Positions 22,201-29,824 of a stretch of DNA of 64,000 nucleotides are shown in pieces. Origin of the DNA: Nannocystis exedens (GTDB lineage: Bacteria; Myxococcota_A; Polyangia; Nannocystales; Nannocystaceae); assembly GCF_002343915.1 (NCBI RefSeq), contig NZ_NETK01000001.1, positions 7,144,001 through 7,208,000 on the forward strand, written 5' to 3'. The notes below the pieces were generated by a model that was given only the letters and a program-made list of their open reading frames with translations, made no database searches and was not told the DNA's origin. Both the position numbers and the translations under genes were made by a program. Numbering within the stretch: the first letter of the stretch is position 1; each line of letters begins with the position of its first letter.

Positions 22201-22477
22201 GTACTTCCTCGGCGTGCTGTCGCGGGTCAACCGCGGGCGCGTGGCCAAGGCGCGGGTGTTCCGCTTCCTGACGGCGGAGGCGGAGAAGAGCCCGGAGGCG
22301 GCGCAGTTGGTCGCCGAGCTGATGACGCGCCAGAGCTTGACGATGGCGATCGGCGACCGCGCGGCCAGCATCGTCGCGATGGTCGGGGTGCGCCAGCGCT
22401 TCGGCGACGTGCCGATGCCGATCGAGATCCGCCAGCCCCCGGTGCGGACGAAGGGACAGGTGCAGCGTGGAGTTTGA
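19280..22477 (+). CDS. WGR-domain HEAT/ARM-repeat protein of the retron operon
   Basis: A 1065-residue cytoplasmic protein. Residues about 1-75 form a WGR domain (LIRRVSLGLREGSSDKVYIV...FVVNFQFGRRGAPLKDGTKT), known from PARPs and bacterial nucleic-acid-linked proteins. The rest is a long array of alpha-helical HEAT/ARM-like units (for example EAVPHLIRLIGSGDAMLDY and ALMLAFLTSAHVDQRDAIRP). GTG 19280 starts exactly at the WGR domain. Its 3' end overlaps the SWIM gene by 11 bp, and the RT follows behind the msr-msd RNA. As I recall, an ARM-repeat protein is one of two accessory proteins of type XIII retrons, so it is a probable effector or sensor. A CTGTCC/ACATGT repeat lies inside the gene at about 20755. 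Confidence 0.8.
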   Translation: MKLIRRVSLGLREGSSDKVYIVDLCEVSKGKFVVNFQFGRRGAPLKDGTKTEAPVTETTARSVFAKLVDEKKRKGYTESSEAAAVARTLGGSPSETGAAAAPARKASPAFSTPAEAILARLQGGGARKPWTPARVVWRAGEYRLREAVPHLIRLIGSGDAMLDYCIAWALARCGDADTFTALARARNEPGLQASSLDEALRLFIPRASKSDMVMRMTLEMLRGWSDELRAAVAARARAALPPALREFAGKGDPEAFAAVLLAALAAGDTAALEDIYRIDDETVRPGLLAGLRTIPLQVGSFRHVRHLLKMAEVRGDAEVFGLIAYRVEKTPATFGSRRNMYLGGRWTDVGKELKRTDSRLAYSSNTRDYLRRRAFRSLRRLAEAGDALGYVKLAVGVLLPFSDADGQEVKTATRYSYSTRKNKTVRWDHFAAYHAFNAILYGGNSPRYEPRVRGATWRCRGNYKPGDPAPASREEAFPKIWDQVPLGLMHLLSESTCTLVHEFAVRAIRDNKQFLGELDVDGIVMLLERPFEVTAQLGFELARARYNPDQPDLALVAAVANCAVPAARKLAHGWIDADRARFAGAHDLLVALLFSAHADTRAYARVLLQGVPLPAAAASTLIGRIVAGVLALPNTPAAGEVAADVGETVMRAFARPLRSVGLGVVVDLVAHPLEGAQLLAANILLNHDTRPEDLPEQLIAALAVESKHAAVRSLGIRLFGELPDSVLVHRGALMLAFLTSAHVDQRDAIRPVVQRLAARDPAFAAAIVAPLIGALLVKEAHEGVHSFVLRLLKTDLEQGLGAVDKDLVMRLLRAKASAAQELGGILLARNVDPDSLDVGEVARLASHEILAVRQAAWSFFERNVERIRGELPQAIKVLDAKWDDSRAFAFGFFRERLEPTDFPPDVLVAIADSVRADVQAFGREMITRCFREEHGLEYLRRLSEHPSADVQLFATNYLEQYAAGSIERLRELTPYFLGVLSRVNRGRVAKARVFRFLTAEAEKSPEAAQLVAELMTRQSLTMAIGDRAASIVAMVGVRQRFGDVPMPIEIRQPPVRTKGQVQRGV

Positions 22478-24119
22478 GTACCGCTATCACGGCAGCACCG
22501 CCGTGGACTCGTCGGCGCGGGCGACCAGCATGTCGTTCTCGCCGGACACCCGGCGCGAGCCGACTTACTTCGTCGGCGAGCTCGGCAAGTGCCTCGAGTT
22601 CCGCGAGGCGATCTCGGCGCTGCACGACGTCGTCGTGTCCGACCTGCGCTGGAAGCCGAAGGACCGCACCGAGTACAAGGAGTGGCTGGCCAAGCAGGAG
22701 CAGGTCAACTGGCAGCAGATCGCGCTGCAGCGCTCGCGCAACGCCGCCGACATCAAGCGCATGCAGGAGGAGCTCGACACGCTCTACCGCACCAGTTCGC
22801 ACCGCATGCAGAGCTTCTACACCGCCAAGCGGCGCTACTTCGACTACCTGTACCAGAAGGACCGCGACGCCTGGTTCGTGCTCGACCCGGTGATCACCGT
22901 CCACCCGGACGAGGTGTTCTTCGAGTGCTTCTCGCAGGACGAGTCGACCTACGGCCGGCTCGGCGCCCGCTACGAGGTGTTCAAGCAGGTCAAGGAGTTC
23001 GCCTGCGGCACCACCAACATCGACTACTCGGCGGCCCTCTACGACGAGTTCCAGAAGATCCGCCGCTACAAGCAGACGATGTTCACCGTCGACCCCTCGG
23101 GCTTCGGGGTGCAGACCACCGCCGAGGACGACTTCAAGGAGCTGAAGATCGACCTGCCCGACTCGTGGGTGCGCGGGTTCCTGCAGGTCAGCTCGGCGAT
23201 GACGCTGCCGACGATCTCGTTCGACCTCCACCCGATGGACGTCCACAACCTGTGCTTCGTCCTCCGCCGCCACAAGGAGAAGGTCGGCCCGCGCAGCCTG
23301 CGGTACAAGCTCAAGCCCGGGCACCCGGTCAAGGTCGTGTTCGAGCCGTGGAACCGCGAGGTCGTGTTCCCGCGCTCGATCTTCCGCGGTGACAAGGAGC
23401 ACGAGGTCCGCGTGTGGGGCCGGCGGCGGATCCTCATCCTCGAGCGCCTCATCCAGCTCGCGCGCAAGTTCACCGTCCACCTGCTCGGCACCGGTCTGCC
23501 GTCGTTCTACATCGCCGACCTCGGCGACATGAACTTCACCCTCGGCCTGTCCGGGTGGACGGCCAACGACTGGTCGACCGCCGGCAACTTCGACCTCATG
23601 GCCCCGCGCGCCACCGTCGACGAGTTCACCAAGCGGCGGGTGTTCGAGGGCCTCAAGAAGCACTGGCTGCACAAGCCCGAGGCGCTCGCGCGCGAGCTCG
23701 ACCTCGACACCAGCGCCGTCTACGGGGCCCTGGCCGCGTACACCCAGGCCGGCCGGGCGATGTACGACCTCGACAAGCAGGTCTACCGCGTCCGCGAGCT
23801 CAGCCGCGACCCGCTGCCGATGGACAAGCTGCGGTTCGCCAACGAGCGCGAGGCCGAGGCGCAGACGCTGGTCCAGCAGAACCAGGTCACGGTGCGCCAG
23901 GCCCTCCCCTCGGGCGAGGGCGGGCTGGTGCTGCGCGGACGCGTCCGCGAGGGCTCACACAACTACGAGCCCGAGCTCGCGGTCGACCGCGACGAGCGGC
24001 TCGCTTCCGCGTCGTGCACGTGCAACTTCTACCAGCAAAATAAACTGTACAAGGGCCCGTGCCAGCATATACTGGCCCTGCGGATCCAGCACCGCCGGTC
24101 CCAGGGCGGGCTCGTCTGA
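22467..24119 (+). CDS. SWIM zinc-finger protein of the retron operon
   Basis: A 550-residue cytoplasmic protein whose C-terminus carries a SWIM zinc motif CxC-x12-CxH (C517, C519, C532, H534 when counted from GTG 22467), a likely nucleic-acid or protein-binding module. The N-terminal 450 residues are mixed alpha/beta; a helix-turn-helix-like stretch around residues 400-430 (EALARELDLDTSAVYGALAAY) looks like a winged helix. This would make it a WH-SWIM protein, the second accessory gene I associate with type XIII retrons. It overlaps the WGR/HEAT gene by 11 bp. An in-frame ATG at 22530 is an alternative start. It ends 81 bp before the msr-msd a1 repeat. Confidence 0.78.
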   Translation: MEFEYRYHGSTAVDSSARATSMSFSPDTRREPTYFVGELGKCLEFREAISALHDVVVSDLRWKPKDRTEYKEWLAKQEQVNWQQIALQRSRNAADIKRMQEELDTLYRTSSHRMQSFYTAKRRYFDYLYQKDRDAWFVLDPVITVHPDEVFFECFSQDESTYGRLGARYEVFKQVKEFACGTTNIDYSAALYDEFQKIRRYKQTMFTVDPSGFGVQTTAEDDFKELKIDLPDSWVRGFLQVSSAMTLPTISFDLHPMDVHNLCFVLRRHKEKVGPRSLRYKLKPGHPVKVVFEPWNREVVFPRSIFRGDKEHEVRVWGRRRILILERLIQLARKFTVHLLGTGLPSFYIADLGDMNFTLGLSGWTANDWSTAGNFDLMAPRATVDEFTKRRVFEGLKKHWLHKPEALARELDLDTSAVYGALAAYTQAGRAMYDLDKQVYRVRELSRDPLPMDKLRFANEREAEAQTLVQQNQVTVRQALPSGEGGLVLRGRVREGSHNYEPELAVDRDERLASASCTCNFYQQNKLYKGPCQHILALRIQHRRSQGGLV

Positions 24120-24200
24120 CCTGTCCTCCGGAGCAGCCGAGCATCCCGCGTCGCCGCGTCAGTCCCCCCATTCCCACGAGGCGCATCACCACCGAGTTTC

Positions 24201-24432
24201 GTCATGACAACGGCGAAGGCCGAGCCTAGCAACCCGGGCGGCGGATCGCCGTCCTTGCGAAATGCTCGTTCACGCTTCACTGGCCCGCTCTTGACTGTGC
24301 GGCCCATCGGGTAGCTGTCGCTATTCCGGTGTGACTTCCATGAAGCGACTGAGCGACAGCTACCCGGGGCCGCTTGAGTTGAGCGGTCCAGTCCTTTGAG
24401 CCTTCGTAGCGGGTCTTCGCCGTTGTCATGAC
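24201..24432 (+). ncRNA. retron msr-msd RNA
   Basis: The template RNA of the retron. Its ends are an 18-bp perfect inverted repeat: a1 at 24201-24218 (GTCATGACAACGGCGAAG) and a2 at 24415-24432. Wobble and GC pairs extend the duplex inward by about three more. Just inside a1 is a TAGC (24227-24230) that fits the conserved branching-G context. The msr part has a CGGCG-GAT-CGCCG hairpin (24239-24251). The msd part is a long stem: 24279-24290 with 24381-24392 (11 of 12 paired), 24299-24305 with 24367-24373, and a perfect 15-bp stem 24308-24322 with 24352-24366 enclosing a 29-base loop. The long stem and single-strand ends suggest an msDNA of roughly 115-145 nt, as in myxobacterial retrons. Confidence 0.88.
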
Positions 24433-24480
24433 ACCTATCTCCCCGCCGCTGCGCGCTCCACGAGGCGCTCTCTGAGGAAT

Positions 24481-26025
24481 ATGGCCGGCCAACCGACATC
24501 CCGCGAAGCGCTGTACGAGCGGATCCGCAGCACCTCCAAGGAGGAGGTGATCCTCGAGGAGATGATCCGGCTCGGCTTCTGGCCGGCGCAGGGCACGGTG
24601 CCGCACGACCCGGCCGAGGAGATCCGGCGCCGCGGCGAGCTCGAGCGCCAGCTGGCGGAGCTGCGCGAGAAGTCGCGCAAGCTCTACAACGAGAAGGTCC
24701 TGATCGCCGAACAGCGCAAGGCCCGGCTGGCCGAGTCGCGGCGCAAGCAGAAGGAGACGAAGGCCCGCCGCGAGCGCGAGCGCCAGGAGCGGGCCCAGAA
24801 GTGGGCCGCCCGCAAGGCCGGCGAGATCCTGCATTTGGGCGAAGATGTCTCCGGGGGCATGTCCCACAAGACATCCGATCCCGAGCTGCTGAAGGGCGAG
24901 GGCCTGCCGGTCCTCGCGAGCGCCGAGGAGCTGGCCAAGGCGATGGGCCTCGAGGTCAATGCGCTGCGCTTCCTCGCCTACAACCGCAAGGTCTCGCGCG
25001 TCTCGCACTACCACCGCTTCCTCCTGCCCAAAAAGACAGGCGGCTTCCGCCTGATCTCGGCGCCGATGCCCCGCCTCAAGCGGGCCCAGACGTGGGCGCT
25101 CGAGCACATCTTCGCCAAGCTGCGCGTGGACTCGGCCGCGCACGGGTTCGTCGCCGGCCGCTCGATCGTCTCCAACGCGAAGCCCCACGTCGGCGCCGAC
25201 GTGGTCGTCAACTTCGACCTCAAGGACTTCTTCCCCACGGTGACCTTCCCGCGGGTCAAGGGCGCGATCCGCCGCCTCGGCTACAGCGAGTCGCTGGCCA
25301 CCGCTCTGGCGCTCGTCTGCACCGAGCCCGACCTCGAAGAGGTCGCGCTCGACGGCGTCACCTGGTTCGTCGCCCGCGGCCCGCGTCACCTGCCGCAGGG
25401 CTCGCCGTGCAGCCCGGCGATCACCAACCTGCTGTGCCGCCGCCTCGACCGCCGCCTCGGCGGCCTCGCCCAGGCGCTCGGCTTCGTCTACACCCGCTAC
25501 GCCGACGACCTGACGTTCAGCGGCCGCGGCGAGGCGGCCGAGAGCAAGCGCGTCGGCAAGCTGCTGCGCGGCGTGGCCGACATCGTCGCGCACGAGGGCT
25601 TCGTCGTGCACCCGGAGAAGACGCGGGTGATGCGTCGCGGTCGCCGGCAGGAGGTCACCGGCATCGTCGTCAACGACCGGCCGAGCGTGCCGCGCGACGA
25701 GCTGCGCAAGTTCAGGGCGACGCTCTTCCAGATCGAGAAGGACGGCCCGGCGGGCAAGCGCTGGGGCAACGGCGGCGACGTGCTCGCCGCGGTCCACGGC
25801 TACGCCTGCTTCGTGGCGATGGTCGATCCGGCGCGCGGACAGCCGCTGCTCGCGCGCGCGAGGGCGCTGCTCGCCAAGCACGGCGGCCCCAGCAAGTCGC
25901 CCGGGGGCTCGGTCCCGCGCGTGCCCTCGCCGAACCCCCAGTCCGTCAATGCCCCCGAAGCGCCCAAGCCCGCCGCACCAGCGAGCCCGGCCGCGCCCGC
26001 GAAGAAGGGCTGGAAGCTCTTCTAG
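24481..26025 (+). CDS. retron reverse transcriptase
   Basis: A 514-residue RT that would copy the adjacent msd into branched msDNA. The N-terminal about 170 residues are charged and coiled-coil-like (repeated KxRxxRERERQE). The RT core shows motif A FDLKDFF (D246), YADDLTFSG (Y340, D342, D343), the retron-specific NAxxH (NAKPH at 232) and VTG (VTGIVV at 392). The C-terminal tail (about residue 460 on) is Pro/Ala/Ser-rich. Start ATG 24481 has GAGGA just upstream, and the RT lies 48 bp after a2. The extended N-terminus resembles the Mx162-type RTs of myxobacteria. A GATGTCTCC...GACATCC repeat encodes part of the linker (VSGGMSHKTSD) between coiled coil and RT domain. Confidence 0.95.
   Translation: MAGQPTSREALYERIRSTSKEEVILEEMIRLGFWPAQGTVPHDPAEEIRRRGELERQLAELREKSRKLYNEKVLIAEQRKARLAESRRKQKETKARRERERQERAQKWAARKAGEILHLGEDVSGGMSHKTSDPELLKGEGLPVLASAEELAKAMGLEVNALRFLAYNRKVSRVSHYHRFLLPKKTGGFRLISAPMPRLKRAQTWALEHIFAKLRVDSAAHGFVAGRSIVSNAKPHVGADVVVNFDLKDFFPTVTFPRVKGAIRRLGYSESLATALALVCTEPDLEEVALDGVTWFVARGPRHLPQGSPCSPAITNLLCRRLDRRLGGLAQALGFVYTRYADDLTFSGRGEAAESKRVGKLLRGVADIVAHEGFVVHPEKTRVMRRGRRQEVTGIVVNDRPSVPRDELRKFRATLFQIEKDGPAGKRWGNGGDVLAAVHGYACFVAMVDPARGQPLLARARALLAKHGGPSKSPGGSVPRVPSPNPQSVNAPEAPKPAAPASPAAPAKKGWKLF
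24843..24875. repeat. palindromic repeat inside the RT gene
   Basis: GATGTCTCCGGGGGCATGTC followed by CCACAAGACATC: a CATGTC-family copy read in frame within the linker before the RT domain. Confidence 0.55.
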
Positions 26026-26055
26026 CCCCCGTCAGGGCGTGCGACAGTCACCGGC

Positions 26056-26766
26056 ATGACGCCGGAGTTGACCGCGCTGATCGTCACCGCGGGGGCGTGG
26101 ATCCTGCTCCACCTCGTCGTCGCCGGTTCGCCGCTGCGGCGCGTCATCGTCGCCAAGATCCGCGAACCTGGCTTTCAGGGCATGTTCTCGCTGCTGTCGC
26201 TCGCCGGCCTGGTCGCGCTGGTGATGGCGTACCGCAGCGCCGCCGCCCCCGGCGTCAACTTCGACCTGTGGGTCCCGAGCCACGCGGCGCTGTGGACGCC
26301 GCTCGTCGTCATGCCGGTCGCGCTGCTGCTGATCGTCGGCTCGCTGACGACGCCCAACCCGACCTCGGTGGGCATGGAGCGCGCGCTGCAGAACCCCACG
26401 CCGGCCCGCGGGATCTTGCGCATCACCCGTCACCCGATGCTGTGGGGCTTCGTGCTGTGGGCCGCGGCGCACACGATCGCCAACGGCGACGCCGCCTCGC
26501 AGGTGCTGTTCGCCGCGATCGCCGTGCCCGCGGTGGCCGGCATGTTCAGCATCGACCGCAAGCGCGCCCGTCGCGACCCGGTCGGCTGGCAGCGCTACGC
26601 CGCCGCCACCTCGATCGTCCCGTTCGCCGCCATCGCCGCCGGCCGCAACCACTTCGTCGCCGGCGAGATCGGCCTGTGGCGCGCCGGCGTGGCCCTCTTG
26701 GTCGCCGCGGCGATCGTCGCCGCCCACCCGCTGCTGATCGGCGTGTCGGCGCTGCCGTTCTCCTGA
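26056..26766 (+). CDS. NnrU-family membrane protein
   Basis: A 236-residue protein with about six hydrophobic helices. The conserved NnrU core is visible as RITRHPMLWGFVLWAAAH (about residues 115-132), after GLVALVMAYRSA and LLIVGSLTTPNPTSVG. NnrU was first linked to nitrate/nitrite respiration and is related to isoprenylcysteine methyltransferase-like folds; the exact role is unclear. It starts 30 bp after the retron RT but is a normal housekeeping-type gene, so it is probably not part of the retron. Confidence 0.85.
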   Translation: MTPELTALIVTAGAWILLHLVVAGSPLRRVIVAKIREPGFQGMFSLLSLAGLVALVMAYRSAAAPGVNFDLWVPSHAALWTPLVVMPVALLLIVGSLTTPNPTSVGMERALQNPTPARGILRITRHPMLWGFVLWAAAHTIANGDAASQVLFAAIAVPAVAGMFSIDRKRARRDPVGWQRYAAATSIVPFAAIAAGRNHFVAGEIGLWRAGVALLVAAAIVAAHPLLIGVSALPFS

Positions 26767-26776
26767 GCGTTTGGAC

Positions 26777-27136
26777 ATGTCTTTCAAGACAGACGACGAG
26801 GCGTACGCCGAGGGCGAGCGCCGGCGCCGGTGCGGCGAGCTCGACGAGGCCCTCGCCGCCTTCGAGGCCGCGCTCACGCTCGCTCCGCGGCACGTGGGCG
26901 CGCTCAACGACGCCGGCTGGTTGCTGACCACGGCCCTGTCCGAACGGCCAGGGGCGATGGGGCGAGGGATCGATCTGCTGCGCGACGCCATCGCCGCCGG
27001 CCCCGACGACACGCGACCGCTCTACAACTTCGCCGACGCCTGCGTCGCCATCGGCCAGGTCGGCAGCGCGTTCGCGCCCGTTGAGCCGCCGGGCGGGCCG
27101 CGCTACCGTGCAGGCCGGCGCGCGGCCCGGGCATGA
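26777..27136 (+). CDS. small TPR protein
   Basis: A 119-residue cytoplasmic protein with about two tetratricopeptide units (ELDEALAAFEAALTLAPRHVGALNDAGWLL, then GIDLLRDAIAAGPDDTRPLYNFADACVAIG) and an Arg/Gly-rich tail. Its ATG lies within one palindromic repeat (GGACATGTCTTTCAAGACAG) and its stop at the edge of another (GACATGTCCCG), so both ends seem to have been reshaped by repeats; the C-terminus may be truncated. It precedes the vWA gene by 39 bp. Confidence 0.65.
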   Translation: MSFKTDDEAYAEGERRRRCGELDEALAAFEAALTLAPRHVGALNDAGWLLTTALSERPGAMGRGIDLLRDAIAAGPDDTRPLYNFADACVAIGQVGSAFAPVEPPGGPRYRAGRRAARA

Positions 27137-27175
27137 CATGTCCCGAAGACCATCCTCCGCGCGCCTGGAGCGGAC

Positions 27176-28684
27176 ATGGGCGGCGGAAGTTACGACGGCG
27201 AAGTGGCGAGAAAGTCGCGTTCGCGCGGCGGCGACGTGTTCACCTACCGCGGCGAGGCCACACCGCACGGGCCGCGAGGCGTCCACCCGCTGCTCGACGC
27301 GCAGGGCAAGGTGCGCGAGTGCATGAATCCGACGCCGATCGTGGTGGCGATGGACGTGACCCGTTCGCGCGGCGACGACACGCGCCTCATCTACGCCAAG
27401 CTGCCGCTGTTCATCGGCCAGATCGAGCTCAAGGGCTACGTGCCCGGCGCGGCGATCAGCTTCTGCGCGATCGGTGACGCGACCGCCGGCGACAAGGCGC
27501 CGATCCAGATCGGCCAGTTCGAGGCCGACAACCGCCTCGACGAGGCACTCAGCAAGATCTGGATCGAGGAGGGCGGCGGCGGCTCGGGCCAGGAGTCGTA
27601 CGAGCTCGCGGCCTACTACTACGCCCGCCACACCAAGCTCGCCTGCCTCGACCAGGGCGCCAAGGGCTACTTCTTCTTCCTCGGCGACGAGGGCTTTTAT
27701 CCGCAGGTCAGCGCCGAACAGGTAAGGCGCGTGCTCGGCCACGGCATGCCGGAGGCCCGGCCGGTGCCGGTCGGCGACCCGCGCGACGGCTACGAACAGC
27801 CCGGCGCCACCGGGGTCGACAGCCGCACGATCTTCCGCGAGTTGCAGGACAAGTTCCACACCTTCCTCATCTACCCGCAGAAGTCGATGTCGGAGCGGCG
27901 CGCCGACATCGACGCGGAGATCCGCCAGCGCGTGCTCCAGGCCGGCGGCCGCTACGAAGGCGTCGACATCCGCGCCTCGCTCATCTGGGACAACCGCAAC
28001 GACCTCGACCTCCACGTGATCGCGCCGTCGGGCGAGCACATCTACTACGCCCACAAGCGCTCCCAGTGCGGCGGCTGGCTCGACGTCGACATGAACGTGC
28101 GCGGCGAATCGACCAAGCCGGTCGAAAACGTGCAGTGGATCCGCGGCTCCGCCCCCGCCGGCCGCTACCGCGTGTTCGTCCACAACTATCGCTTCCACGA
28201 GCCCGACCGGCGGCCGACGCAGTTTCGCGTCGAGGTCGAGATCAACGGCAGGGTTCAGCACTTCACCCGCGCCATCTCGGAGAAGGGCGAGACCGGGGTC
28301 GACAGCGAGGTGGCGATCCTCGAGTTCGACTATGACCCCTGCGAGCGGCCTGCGGAGCACCCTGCCGATGCCGGGGTGTATGCCGGCTACAGCGACGACG
28401 TGATCCTGCGCCAGTGGGGCGAGGTCCTGCCGCAGCCGCACATCCTTCGCATCGAGGATCCCAAGGCGATCATCGATGTCATGCTCGGGGCGCTGGCGAT
28501 CACCGGCGGCGGTCGCTCGCTGGACGAGTACATCGGCGACATGCGCGGCCGGGAGCAGCTCGACCTGCGCCAGGACCAGGCGTTTCGCACCCTGGGCGCG
28601 CTCGCGGCGGCCTGGCGCGGCGGTGGTCCGCCGGCGGTGCAAGCTCCGGGCGCGCCGCGGTCGGGCCGGTCGCGGCGGTTGTGA
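27176..28684 (+). CDS. vWA-like protein with YfaP/DUF2135-like domain
   Basis: A 502-residue protein without a signal peptide. Residues about 50-240 look like a von Willebrand A fold (PIVVAMDVTRSRGDDT, with a degenerate MIDAS lacking the DxSxS motif; FFFLGDEGFYP). Residues about 265-385 match the DUF2135/YfaP beta-sandwich (LIWDNRNDLDLHVIAPSGEH...GGWLDVDMNV...APAGRYRVFVHNYR). The C-terminal about 100 residues are helical. Such vWA proteins often act as scaffolds for MoxR-type ATPases, but none is adjacent. Function unassigned. Confidence 0.75.
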   Translation: MGGGSYDGEVARKSRSRGGDVFTYRGEATPHGPRGVHPLLDAQGKVRECMNPTPIVVAMDVTRSRGDDTRLIYAKLPLFIGQIELKGYVPGAAISFCAIGDATAGDKAPIQIGQFEADNRLDEALSKIWIEEGGGGSGQESYELAAYYYARHTKLACLDQGAKGYFFFLGDEGFYPQVSAEQVRRVLGHGMPEARPVPVGDPRDGYEQPGATGVDSRTIFRELQDKFHTFLIYPQKSMSERRADIDAEIRQRVLQAGGRYEGVDIRASLIWDNRNDLDLHVIAPSGEHIYYAHKRSQCGGWLDVDMNVRGESTKPVENVQWIRGSAPAGRYRVFVHNYRFHEPDRRPTQFRVEVEINGRVQHFTRAISEKGETGVDSEVAILEFDYDPCERPAEHPADAGVYAGYSDDVILRQWGEVLPQPHILRIEDPKAIIDVMLGALAITGGGRSLDEYIGDMRGREQLDLRQDQAFRTLGALAAAWRGGGPPAVQAPGAPRSGRSRRL

Positions 28685-29087
28685 CCTGTTGGATGGCTAC
28701 TGCGAGCTGACGGCGGGTTCTCCTGGTGTCGCTCGCAGCGGTCGACCGGCTCGGTCGCGCATATCGACCCGCATCACGCGTGCGGGCGCGGAGCTGTCGT
28801 CGCGAGCGGCTGATGATTCGGTGGGGTGGTCGCATCCATCAGCGCCGGGACGCTGGAGCGGCTCACCGTCGAGGCGTGAATGCTTGACTGCCGGATGCTG
28901 CGTGCCTGAGCGCGCTCTTGTCACTCGGAGCCGGGAGCAGGCTGCGATTTTGAGGTCACGATTCGCCGATTGGTCGCGACGGCTCGCTCGTGGGACGGCG
29001 AGAATTGCGATGGCCGCACCCCTCGACGTTGCGAGCGAGAGCTCGCGAGGTTCGAGGTGGTGCGGCCGAGGAGCGACGCTTTGCCGA
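28685..29087. other. gene-free stretch between convergent genes
   Basis: No supported gene in 403 bases. The only notable feature is the long hairpin at 29012-29067. Confidence 0.5.
29012..29067. terminator. long hairpin between convergent genes
   Basis: Stem segments GGCCGCACC/GGTGCGGCC, CCTCGA/TCGAGG and GCGAGC/GCTCGC form an interrupted 21-bp stem with a GAGA loop. It ends 20 bp from the stop of the minus-strand gene at 29088 and is a good terminator candidate for that gene, possibly bidirectional. Confidence 0.6.
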
Positions 29088-29735
29088 TCAGTGGCGGCCG
29101 CAGGCCAGCGCGCGCAGCTCGTTCATCGTCTTGAGGCGCATGCCGCACGGCAGGGTCTCGACGAACTTGGCGGCCTGCCGCCACGAGTCGCCGCGCATCT
29201 TCCACGAGCGGAGCTCCTCGGCGGGGGTGTACTTGCGGCGCTCGAGGTCGGCGCAGTACTGCTCGGCGGAGCGCTTGGCCATGCGCTTCGACGGCGTCAG
29301 CTTGCTCTTGTCGACGGCCTTGGCGGCCGGGGCGGCGGGGGCCATCTGCAGGGGCGTGCCGGTCCACATGCCGGCGGTGACGGTCAGCGCCTCGCGCTTG
29401 CTCAGCCCCGCGGCCTGCCAGGCGGCGACGTCCTCGGCGGGGGTCGGGCCGAGCGCGTCATGGCGCTGAAGCCATGTCCCGAAGACCAGGGAGGCGACGG
29501 CGGCCACCGCGAGCGCGCCGGCGCGGGCGGGGCGGATGGCGGTCTCGGAGCCGCGGAGCACCACGACGGAGCCGGCGAGGGCGGTCGCCACCGCGGCGAT
29601 CGCGGCCACCGCGGTCGAGCCGGACAGGCCCACGAGCAGGCCGAACAGGGTCCCCACGGCGCCGCCGAGCGTCAGGTCGGCGGCGAGGGCGTGACGGGGG
29701 GCGAGGTCGGTAGGCGAGGGGAAGGCTTTCATCAT
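29088..29735 (-). CDS. membrane protein with internal W-containing repeat
   Basis: A 215-residue protein. The first about 90 residues hold hydrophobic helices (LTLGGAVGTLFGLLVGL, AAIAAVATALAGSVVVL, AGALAVAAVASLVFGTWL). The soluble C-terminal part has two related segments, TPAEDVAAWQAAGLSKREA and TPAEELRSWKMRGDSWRQA, separated by about 70 residues. Each could be a short helix-turn-helix unit. The double Met start (29735 or 29732) is unresolved. I do not recognise the family. It is divergent from the PI-PLC-like gene. Confidence 0.7.
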   Translation of the reverse strand: MMKAFPSPTDLAPRHALAADLTLGGAVGTLFGLLVGLSGSTAVAAIAAVATALAGSVVVLRGSETAIRPARAGALAVAAVASLVFGTWLQRHDALGPTPAEDVAAWQAAGLSKREALTVTAGMWTGTPLQMAPAAPAAKAVDKSKLTPSKRMAKRSAEQYCADLERRKYTPAEELRSWKMRGDSWRQAAKFVETLPCGMRLKTMNELRALACGRH

Positions 29736-29824
29736 CGTGTCGCCAGCGTATCACTGTCGCGAGGAACTGCGACGGGCGAGCCCGCGCGATGCAGCGATCG
29801 GCGGGCGTCGGATATCCTGCGCAG

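Noticed and set aside
26056..28684. NnrU, TPR and vWA genes as extra members of the retron
   Set aside because: They are of common families, spaced by 30 bp or more, with repeats between them; nothing ties them to retron function beyond position.
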